This document shows, in pieces, positions 38,285-46,522 of a DNA stretch of 64,000 nt (the stretch's first letter is position 1; every line of letters starts with the position of its first letter). Both the position numbers and the translations under genes were made by a program. The notes below the pieces were generated by a model. That model was not told the origin of the DNA, made no database searches, and was given only the letters and a program-made list of their open reading frames with translations. Origin of the DNA: Erwinia sp. S63. Lineage in GTDB: Bacteria > Pseudomonadota > Gammaproteobacteria > Enterobacterales > Enterobacteriaceae. The stretch covers positions 1-64,000 of the forward strand of contig NZ_JACVUP010000012.1 in the NCBI RefSeq assembly GCF_016625195.1, given 5' to 3'.

Positions 38285-40039
38285 TTAGTAGACGTCACGC
38301 AGATAGCGCTTATCTTTCTTCAGCTGATCGATGTAAGCCGCCGCACGCTCGCTGGAGAGGCCACCAAACTGGCGCACCACTTCATACAGCGCAGCATCCA
38401 CATCTTTCGCCATGCGCGAAGCATCGCCACACACGTAGAAATACGCGCCATCCTGCAGCCAGGCGTACAGCTCAGCGCCTTTTTCCAGCATACGGTTCTG
38501 CACGTAAATCTTTTCTTCCTGATCGCGTGAGAACGCCAGGTCGAGGTGGGTTAGCAGACCGCTTTGCTGCCAGCCGTTCATCTCATCTTCATAGATGTAG
38601 TCGTGTTCCTGATGCTGATCACCAAAGAACAGCCAGTTTTTGCCTTCAGCATTAGTCGACTGACGCTCCTGCAGGAACGCACGGAACGGTGCAATACCGG
38701 TGCCCGGGCCGACCATGATCAGTGGCGCGTTGGTGTTAGCCGGAACGCGGAAGGCTTTGTTTGGCGAAATGAAGATCGCTGGCTTCTCGCCACGACGCAC
38801 GCGCTCAGCCAGGTAGGTTGAACAGACGCCTTTACGCTCACGACCGCCACTGTGATAACGCACGGAAGCGATGGTCAGATGCACCTGATTAGGATGTGTT
38901 TTCGAGCTGGAAGAGATGGAGTACGCACGATGTTGCAACGGACGCAGCATCGCCACGAATTCCGGTACCGACAGGTTGCGTTTCAGCTCAAGCTGCAGCA
39001 GATCCAGGGTGTCTTTGCCCCACAGCCAGTTGGCCAGGGTGTCTTTATCGTCGTGCTGCAGGACGTGCAGCAGTTCCTGATTAGCGGTGTTCTGTCCGAC
39101 CCACTCAATCAGTTTGCGTGACGGCTCGGAGATTTCAAACTGATAGGTCAGCAGGTCGCCGAGGTTGCGATCAAATCCCGGTACTGGCGTTTCGTAATCG
39201 GCTTTCAGCTCGCTTAACAGCAGGCTAACCAGCTCGGCATCGTTCACTGGAATGACACCGAGGGCATCACCGGCTTCGTATTTCAGGCCACTGTCGGTGA
39301 GGTCGAATTCAAAGTGGCGAATATCTTTCGCCGACGACTCACCTGACAGACGCTTGTTGGTCGCCAATGCAGCCGCGTAAGGGTTCTGTTTGTTGCTACC
39401 AGGAATGACTGGCGCTTCTGGCGCGCTCTCTAATACCGTGCCACTGCTGCCCGCACTGGCGGCAAACTGTGGCATTGCATCGCCAATCCATGCACTCGAC
39501 GGCTCTTCGAAGTCGATATCGCAATCGATGCGGTCAAAGACGCGTTTCGCACCCAGCTGTTCCAGGCGCATATCAAAGAATTTACCCGCCTGGCAGAAGC
39601 CATCATAGCCGGTATCGCCAATCGCCAGGATGGCAAAGTGCATCTGCTCCAGACGCGGCGCGGTGCTGGCAGAAAGTGCCTGCCAGAACAACTGAGCGTT
39701 GTCCGGCATTTCGCCTTCGCCATAGGTTGAGGTGACAATCAGCACGTGGCGCATGGTCGCAAACACGTCCAAATCCACTTCACCCAATGCCTGAACCACC
39801 GGCACCAGACCTTTGGCACGAGCCGCTTTCGCGGCAGTTTGTGCCAGCGCTTCAGCGTTGCCGGTCTGTGAACCGAACAGAATGTGCAACTGCGTGTTGG
39901 TGGCGCCACCGGCCGCAGGTGCCGTCTGCTTGTCTTCTAATACCAACAGACGCGAGTGGAGACCGGCGAGAAAACCCGCCAGCCAGTATTTCTGTTCGCC
40001 GTTAAACGGCGCATCTTCAGGAATGTAAGGAATCTTCAT
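38285..40039 (-). CDS. CysJ-like NADPH diflavin reductase, partner of the divergent glutamate synthase
   Basis: 584 residues (E. coli CysJ 599). Domains in order: flavodoxin/FMN (50-195; FGSQTGNAEA at 55-64, TSTYGEGEMPDN at 103-114), CysJ-type connecting and FAD domain (220-410; RAYS at 371-374), and NADPH domain (about 440-584; GPGTGIAPFRAF at 444-455, YVCGDASRMAKDVD at 535-547, C-terminal Tyr584). It is clearly homologous to CysJ but diverged, and there is no cysI or cysH beside it. It lies 66 bp downstream of the glutamate synthase gene on the same strand, exactly where gltD is expected. I infer that it supplies electrons from NADPH through FAD and FMN to that enzyme. A second CysJ serving sulfite reductase is the alternative. 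Confidence 0.8.
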   Translation of the reverse strand: MKIPYIPEDAPFNGEQKYWLAGFLAGLHSRLLVLEDKQTAPAAGGATNTQLHILFGSQTGNAEALAQTAAKAARAKGLVPVVQALGEVDLDVFATMRHVLIVTSTYGEGEMPDNAQLFWQALSASTAPRLEQMHFAILAIGDTGYDGFCQAGKFFDMRLEQLGAKRVFDRIDCDIDFEEPSSAWIGDAMPQFAASAGSSGTVLESAPEAPVIPGSNKQNPYAAALATNKRLSGESSAKDIRHFEFDLTDSGLKYEAGDALGVIPVNDAELVSLLLSELKADYETPVPGFDRNLGDLLTYQFEISEPSRKLIEWVGQNTANQELLHVLQHDDKDTLANWLWGKDTLDLLQLELKRNLSVPEFVAMLRPLQHRAYSISSSSKTHPNQVHLTIASVRYHSGGRERKGVCSTYLAERVRRGEKPAIFISPNKAFRVPANTNAPLIMVGPGTGIAPFRAFLQERQSTNAEGKNWLFFGDQHQEHDYIYEDEMNGWQQSGLLTHLDLAFSRDQEEKIYVQNRMLEKGAELYAWLQDGAYFYVCGDASRMAKDVDAALYEVVRQFGGLSSERAAAYIDQLKKDKRYLRDVY

Positions 40040-40105
40040 GGATATCTGTACTCAAACCCGTCTCGTGATGTTCAGTCAATATACACACATTCATTGGTGC
40101 TGCGA

Positions 40106-43100
40106 TCAGGAAAGTTTCCCGACAGCAGCGGCGATTTCTGGCAGCGCAGCGCGTGCAAACAGCTCTTCAAAATCAGGCAGATGACCCAGCACCTCGCGGT
40201 TACGCGCATCCTGATAAATGATCCAGCCGTAGGTTGCCAGGCTGTCCATGGAGCGAATGTTACGTTGCGTCAGCGCCGCTTTGTAATCGGACATACGTTT
40301 GGCCGCAATCAGGCTAGCCAGTTCGTCATCGTTGTAGCTCTCAATCGCTGAGCGCGCATGACGTTGCAGTTTGCTCACCAGCGCAAAATCTTCGGTCATC
40401 AGCAGGTTACGAACCGCTTTCTCAACCGCCGCATCTTCCACTGGCGTGCCTTTCGGCAGTTTGCCCAGCGCCAGCTGCTGCGCGAAGCTCAGTACGGTGT
40501 AGTTGTTGAGCAACACGAACATCTCTGCCGTATCGGTCGCACCGTAAGCCGGTACTGCGCCATCCGCAATGGTTTTACCCGTGCGCCAGGCCGCTTTGAA
40601 TTTGGCAACCTGATGTGCAGCCAGTGACGTCGACAGCTCTTCCAGCAGATCCTTGCGCGATTTCGCTTTCAGGATCTCGCCGCCGTCTTGATACAGCAGC
40701 AGCGAACGCGGCATCACATAGACAAAGTGGTGGCACTCGGTTTCCCAGTTCTCCAGCAGCCAGGCTGCACGAGGAGATTGCGTGGCTTCCAGATGCCAGT
40801 TCAGCATGGTCAGTACCGCTTGCTTATGCACCTGCGCCAGTTCATCTTCGTCAGCGATAGAACCGAACAGCACGGAGTCTCCTGCTGCATGTCCTGCCAG
40901 AGCACCGTACGGGTCGTACTGGTAAGCAAAGCCACCGCTCATGCCGTTACCGAAGCCTTTACCAAAGGTGCCGAGGTTCAAAATCGCACCGTTGGTCATG
41001 TATTCACAGCAGAAATCACCGACACCTTCGACAACTGCGGTTGCACCGGAGTTACGTACCGCAAAACGGTCGCCAGCCTGGCCCTGTACGAACAAGCGAC
41101 CACCGGTTGCACCGAACAGCGCGAAGTTACCAATCAGCACGTTGCCATCGCTGTCTTGCGCGCCGCCGCCTGGTGACATCACCACCAGCTCGCCACCGCA
41201 CTGACCTTTACCCACGCCATCATTACAGGTGCCGTAGTGCTTCATCTGCATACCATCGTTGCAGAAGGCGCCAAATGACTGACCGGCAGATCCGCTGGTG
41301 TGGATGTTCACGGTGCGCGGTGCCAGGTAATGACGGCCGCGATCGTCTTTGAACACCGCTGGCAGTGCAGCACGTTGTTCAGCAGACAGCTCGTGATTCA
41401 GCATGCGCTCGATGTCGATGGCCAACTGGCCGCCAACACTCTTGTTACGGTTGTTCAGGGTAATGCCTGCGCCGAGCGCGATATCGCGGCTCGCCTGGCC
41501 GATCAGCTGAGTTTTCAGCTCTTCAACCCAGCCATCATCCAGCTCAAAATCTTTCTCCAGATACACTGGCTTAGCGATCTTCTGCTCTGGCACCACGGTC
41601 AACATGGCACGCAGGTCCAGTTTGCCCACTTCCAGCGGGTGATCCATCAGGTGCAGCAGGTCTGAACGACCACGCGCTTCGCGCAGTGAGCGCAAGCCGA
41701 GGCGGGCGAGGAACTCACGCACTTCCTGCGCTACGTTAACGAAGTACTGCGCCAGCTGACGTGGATCGCCATCAAAGGCTTCGGCGTTGGTGGTTAAACC
41801 GGCCGGGCATTTAACGTTACAGTTTTTCGCCATCACGCATTTCAACATCATCAGCGCGGTGGTGCCGAACTCGAAGCTGTCGCCGCCGAGCAGGGCAGAT
41901 TTGATCACATCGCTACCGGTCTGTTGTGCACCGGAGCAACGCAGCTGCACTTTGTCACGCAGGCCATTCGCGCACAGCGCCTGATGCACTTCGGCGATAC
42001 CGATTTCAGCAACGCGGCCGGTGTATTTCAGGCTGGTGACCGAGGCCGCACCGGTACCACCGGTGTTACCTGCGACGTTAATCACGTCTGCGCCAGCTTT
42101 TGCCACGCCTACCGCGATGGTGCCGATACCTTCTGAAGACACCAGTTTCACGATGACGCGCACGCGCGCCGCTTTACAGTCGTGGATCAGCTGCGCCAAA
42201 TCTTCGATGGAGTAGGTGTCGTGGTGCGGCGGTGGTGACACCAGCTCAACACCCGGCGTACCGCCACGCGCTGCAGCGATCTCCACGGTGACTTTCGGTG
42301 CTGGCAGCTGTCCGCCTTCACCCGGCTTCGCGCCCTGACCAATTTTAATCTCCAGCTCTTCCAGCATCGGGTCGGCCAGATAAGCCGCCCACACGCCGAA
42401 ACGACCTGACGCCAATTGCTTAATGCGTGACGCGCGGATGGTGCCGTGACGGGAATAATGCTCGCCACCTTCACCACAGTTACTCATGCCGCCGACCATG
42501 TTGGTGCCGTGCGCTACCGCTTCGTGTGCAGGCGCCACCAAGGCACCGTGGCTCATCGCGCCAGAGGCGAAAGTACGGGTAATTTCATGTGCCGGTTGAA
42601 TCTCTTCCAGCGGCAGCGAAGGCAGCGCGGTAAAGATCAGTGACAGGTAATCTGCCGCTTTACCATAAGCGGTGATGTGCAATACACCGTCAGCCACGTT
42701 GCTGCTTTCGATGTCATCGCTGAAGCGTGTTTTCAGCGCACGTGCCAGCGCTTCCAGACGTTCATTTTCTGGTTTCAGGCCTGCGATGGAATCAATCAGG
42801 CGCAGTTCGAACTGATTCAGGCTGCCGTCCACCGCTTCACACTTCAGTCCACGTGTGGCGAAACCATTGTTGACCAGTGAGTAACGCCCAAGTTTACGGC
42901 CAAATTCAGCTTCGCTGTCAACGTGGGTCAAATCGCACGGCAGCGCGAGGATGTCACGCAGCGCGGCTGGACGACGTTTGCGTTCCGCATGCATCAGGCT
43001 GGAGAACTGACGGTAATCCGGCGTGATCGCCAGTGAGTCAATCACCTCGTTCGGGATGCGCTCGAAGCTGCTGTCTTTAAAGGCGTCAGCTTTGATGCTG

Positions 43101-45637
43101 AAGGCGTTGTCCAGTTTGGCCAGCGTCATCAGACGGATGAAGTTATCTTCTTCACGCGCTTTGTCAGCGAAGCGAATCGGCTGTTCCGTCATATCAATAA
43201 AGGTACGTACGGCGATGGTGCCATAAGAGTGACCTGCGCCTTCCGCACGCTCTTTGAACAAACCGAGCAGTGGCACTTCTGCCTCGCCCTGGATTTTCAG
43301 CGAGCTCTGATGCCAGTCAACCGCCATCTGAGCGATAGCCGGGAAGCCCGCGCCACCCACTGGAGTTTTGATATTCGGGAAATACTTCTTCAATACCGGA
43401 TCGTCGGTATTCAGGAAGTTAGGTTCAAAAAACTCACCACAGCTGTAGCTCTCAACAGTACAGAGACCCACTTTACCCATGGTTTTCATCAAAGCTTTTT
43501 CTGCGGCTTTGGCATAGCGCTTGAAGGCTTTGTTGCCTTCTTCGCCTTCGCCAAATTTCTCTTCCGCACGCATCTGTACGCCCAACGGATAAACCGCTGA
43601 CGCACCAAAGCCTAAAGTGGCTGCGATGTGGTGAGAGGAAATACTCTGGCCGCTTTCTACCACCAAAGAGACATCCAGACGCAGACCTTCCTGCACCAGA
43701 CGCTGGTTGATAGCAGAGACCATCAGCAGCATCGGAATCGCCGCGTGCGTCGAAGAGATGTGGCGGTCAGTGATCACCGCGATGCCGCCTTGCTGGCGTG
43801 CGAAATCTACCACCTGCTGTGCCAGGTTATCGATGGCGTTTTCCAGCGCGTTGGCGTTAGCCGCGCGGCTGACGATATCTTTGCCGACGACTGGCTCATA
43901 TAGCATTTCGAAACGCGCATACGGGGCGACGGTCTGCTCACGCAGACGCAGCATATCGAGGTGTGTCAGGATCGGTGTCGGCACGATAACCTGCTGACCT
44001 TTACTGCGGCCGAGATGCGGTTTCGCACCCAGCGCCACGCGCAGCGTCATGCCATCCGCTTCACGGATGGAGTCCAGCGGTGGGTTGGTGACCTGAGCAA
44101 AGCGTTGTGAGAAGTAGTGCGCCATGCCGCCTTCGTGGTCGGACAGGCCATTGATGGCGTTGCCGTAACCCATTGCCGAGATCTTCTCAGCGCCGGTTTG
44201 CAGCATCGGGTCCATCATGAATTTGAAGCTTTCCTGGTTGTAGTAGTACGCCACAAAACGCTGATAGGTTTTGAGGTCACCACGATAGCGCAGCGGTGAG
44301 CCGAGCTGTTCTGCCTGAATCTCCGGCAGATCGTGCAGGTCAACGCGTGCTGCGCTCAACAGTGAAAGGTAATCTTTCTCTGCCGCCAGTTTTTCCAGCG
44401 CTTCCACCGTGGTGTAAGAGCGTTTTTCTTTGTGATCGTAATAGAGCATGCCGCCCGCTTCGATACGGCCACGGCGCAATACGCTTTCCGGAGGGAAGGC
44501 GATCTGGCCGGCTTCTGACATGGCACCGATGTATTCAGCGGTTTCAACCGAACGCAATGGACGCAGGCCGAGGCGGTCGAGGCGCGCCCCGATCACTTCG
44601 CCGTTACCAAAGATCAGTGCAGCCGGGCCATCGTTCTTCTCTTCATACAGAGAGAAGTATTCCAGCATCGCGCGCACTTCATTCGACAGTGAGGTATCGT
44701 TCTCCCACGCTGGCGGCATCATCGACACGACGGCGTTGATCAGATCGAGGTTATCTTCCATCAAACGGCTGTGAATACTCTGGTCCAGACGTGAACTGTC
44801 GGACTGGCCTTTCGGGCGCACAATTTTCTTGCCGCGCGCCAGCATCAGTGCCGCTTCTGCAATGCGGTTTTTACGGTCGGTGTTCAGCTCACCGTTGTGC
44901 GCCATCAGGCGGAACGGCTGCGCCATGGTGGTGTGCGGATCGGTGTTGGTCGAGAAACGGGTGTGGAAGAACAGCCCGCGCACCTGATGATCGGCATCGG
45001 TCAAATCTTTGAAGTACGGAATCACTTCATTGGAGTTCAGGCGGGCTTTAAATACCTGAGTGCGTGAAGAGAGCGACAGCGGATAGAGACCGCCGAATTC
45101 GCTTTCAGTAAAGGCACGCGCTTCGATGTCCAGCAGCGCACGATAGATGTGGCGCTCGAACTCGAGTTGTTCTGTCACTTCCTGCGGAGCCGCAAAGATC
45201 CACTGCACAATCGGCAGCTGGAATTGCAGCGCGGCTGGACGCGTCACGCTGCCGTCGAGCGGCATATCGCGCTTCATCAGCACAGGGAAGTTATGGGCAG
45301 CGAGGGTTTCTTCCACCAGACGCTCAGCGTTCGCACGCAGCTCGGCATCTTTCGGCACGAAGAAGTTACCGACGCCAAAGCGACCGGCTTCCAGCGGTTG
45401 GCCGGTGACTTTACGGAAGAAGTTCAGAGAAAGGTCGACGTTGACACCTGCGCCATCGCCCACGCCCTCAGCAGACATGCCGCCACGGTGCGGTACCGTG
45501 CACAGCGCGCTATGGGCCATCTGCAGGATCTCATGGGTCTGCTCGCCGTCCTTACGGGTAATAAACCCAACACCACAGCTATCACTACCGGCTGAGGGAT
45601 CATACAAACCATATGGATGAGGTTTTTGAGTGGACAT
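40106..45637 (-). CDS. gltB: Divergent glutamate synthase (GOGAT) large subunit
   Basis: 1843 residues, about 350 longer than E. coli GltB and only distantly similar. Domains in order: a 20-residue propeptide and Cys21 (SCGVGF), the glutaminase nucleophile; glutaminase domain to about 430 (HNGELNTDRKN at 248); central domain (about 510-790); FMN/synthase domain (about 870-1290; GAKPGEGGQLP at 1102, SPPPHHD at 1134); GXGXG beta-helix (about 1380-1570); and an extra C-terminal 190 residues (1651-1843) with no recognised motif. The 3Fe-4S cysteines are C1267, C1273 and C1277, a CX5CX3C spacing instead of the usual CX5CX4C. gltD is absent; the next gene is a CysJ-like diflavin reductase. The locus sits where gltBD lies in E. 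coli. Confidence 0.9.
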   Translation of the reverse strand: MSTQKPHPYGLYDPSAGSDSCGVGFITRKDGEQTHEILQMAHSALCTVPHRGGMSAEGVGDGAGVNVDLSLNFFRKVTGQPLEAGRFGVGNFFVPKDAELRANAERLVEETLAAHNFPVLMKRDMPLDGSVTRPAALQFQLPIVQWIFAAPQEVTEQLEFERHIYRALLDIEARAFTESEFGGLYPLSLSSRTQVFKARLNSNEVIPYFKDLTDADHQVRGLFFHTRFSTNTDPHTTMAQPFRLMAHNGELNTDRKNRIAEAALMLARGKKIVRPKGQSDSSRLDQSIHSRLMEDNLDLINAVVSMMPPAWENDTSLSNEVRAMLEYFSLYEEKNDGPAALIFGNGEVIGARLDRLGLRPLRSVETAEYIGAMSEAGQIAFPPESVLRRGRIEAGGMLYYDHKEKRSYTTVEALEKLAAEKDYLSLLSAARVDLHDLPEIQAEQLGSPLRYRGDLKTYQRFVAYYYNQESFKFMMDPMLQTGAEKISAMGYGNAINGLSDHEGGMAHYFSQRFAQVTNPPLDSIREADGMTLRVALGAKPHLGRSKGQQVIVPTPILTHLDMLRLREQTVAPYARFEMLYEPVVGKDIVSRAANANALENAIDNLAQQVVDFARQQGGIAVITDRHISSTHAAIPMLLMVSAINQRLVQEGLRLDVSLVVESGQSISSHHIAATLGFGASAVYPLGVQMRAEEKFGEGEEGNKAFKRYAKAAEKALMKTMGKVGLCTVESYSCGEFFEPNFLNTDDPVLKKYFPNIKTPVGGAGFPAIAQMAVDWHQSSLKIQGEAEVPLLGLFKERAEGAGHSYGTIAVRTFIDMTEQPIRFADKAREEDNFIRLMTLAKLDNAFSIKADAFKDSSFERIPNEVIDSLAITPDYRQFSSLMHAERKRRPAALRDILALPCDLTHVDSEAEFGRKLGRYSLVNNGFATRGLKCEAVDGSLNQFELRLIDSIAGLKPENERLEALARALKTRFSDDIESSNVADGVLHITAYGKAADYLSLIFTALPSLPLEEIQPAHEITRTFASGAMSHGALVAPAHEAVAHGTNMVGGMSNCGEGGEHYSRHGTIRASRIKQLASGRFGVWAAYLADPMLEELEIKIGQGAKPGEGGQLPAPKVTVEIAAARGGTPGVELVSPPPHHDTYSIEDLAQLIHDCKAARVRVIVKLVSSEGIGTIAVGVAKAGADVINVAGNTGGTGAASVTSLKYTGRVAEIGIAEVHQALCANGLRDKVQLRCSGAQQTGSDVIKSALLGGDSFEFGTTALMMLKCVMAKNCNVKCPAGLTTNAEAFDGDPRQLAQYFVNVAQEVREFLARLGLRSLREARGRSDLLHLMDHPLEVGKLDLRAMLTVVPEQKIAKPVYLEKDFELDDGWVEELKTQLIGQASRDIALGAGITLNNRNKSVGGQLAIDIERMLNHELSAEQRAALPAVFKDDRGRHYLAPRTVNIHTSGSAGQSFGAFCNDGMQMKHYGTCNDGVGKGQCGGELVVMSPGGGAQDSDGNVLIGNFALFGATGGRLFVQGQAGDRFAVRNSGATAVVEGVGDFCCEYMTNGAILNLGTFGKGFGNGMSGGFAYQYDPYGALAGHAAGDSVLFGSIADEDELAQVHKQAVLTMLNWHLEATQSPRAAWLLENWETECHHFVYVMPRSLLLYQDGGEILKAKSRKDLLEELSTSLAAHQVAKFKAAWRTGKTIADGAVPAYGATDTAEMFVLLNNYTVLSFAQQLALGKLPKGTPVEDAAVEKAVRNLLMTEDFALVSKLQRHARSAIESYNDDELASLIAAKRMSDYKAALTQRNIRSMDSLATYGWIIYQDARNREVLGHLPDFEELFARAALPEIAAAVGKLS

Positions 45638-46522
45638 TGAGGGTCTCCTTAAACTGCTTTTGACATTACCTGCATTATTTCAAGCACAGAGCACTGCTGC
45701 GTGCTGTATCAAATTCGTTTTCGCCGCTTAAACGCGGACGTCGCAATACCGAGCAAAGGCTCTCAAGAGAGTATGGTCTCGTCCTTGATGAGCTGCTCTT
45801 ACTTCCGGTCTCTTACGGGAGATAACTTGCATCCAGAGGGTGTTTCTTGCTGCATAGATATGCCGAGACACAGTCCCGACTGGAAAGCATCCAGCGGAAT
45901 TCCAACTTATCGGGAAAGCGAACTCAGGTCAAATAGCCAGCTTTGATGCGGGTAATAGCCTTTTTAACAATTTAACTTGATGATTATGAACAATTTATTA
46001 CGTAAAAAACTGTCAATCTGACGATTCTGATTCCCCTATGAAGTGTGAGCCGTCTCACTGTGAGGTGCGCCTCAGATATCTAAACAATGCTGAATAACCG
46101 TATAGCATCAGCATAAAATTCTGTTGGGGCGGTTTGACGCACAGGATGTATCTGTTTTTCTTATGGCGTCATATTTGAATCAAAATAGGTCTGTCATTAG
46201 TAAAATTAATCAGGATGGGCGTGAGTAAAACAGCGCTAAAGTTGAATGAATATGCAATAACAAGGCGCAACCATCAGATGAAATGGCTGCCGGGAGGCGG
46301 AATAGCACGGGATGTAACAAAAGGGTCGCAAAAGCGCGGCCCTCCAGATTATTCAGTTGGCAGATTTAGTCAAGCGATTTGCGCATAACGACGCGAACAT
46401 CGGCGAAATGACGCCGTGATGCACCATAATGAGGCAAACTCAGCAGGCAATGACACGCTGAGTCGGGGCAGTGCCGCGATAATTACGCTATCATGAGCCA
46501 GATTTCGTTCAGGGAGCTCGTG
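45638..46522. other. gltB-arcB divergent intergenic region
   Basis: 885 bp with no supported gene. The 300 bases nearest gltB contain several short inverted repeats on the gltB strand and would form a long structured leader. The central part is AT-rich (around 45,960-46,020 and 46,150-46,260). E. coli has yhcC in this interval, divergent from gltB; no trace of a radical-SAM protein is open in any frame here. Confidence 0.55.

Noticed and set aside
38285..40039. Simple assignment as CysJ of the sulfite reductase operon
   Set aside because: There is no cysI or cysH nearby, the sequence is diverged from CysJ, and it takes the place of gltD directly after a glutamate synthase gene. Kept as an alternative rather than the call.
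45701..45946. 81-codon frame in the gltB leader
   Set aside because: No ribosome site or family resemblance; the position fits the untranslated leader on the opposite strand better.
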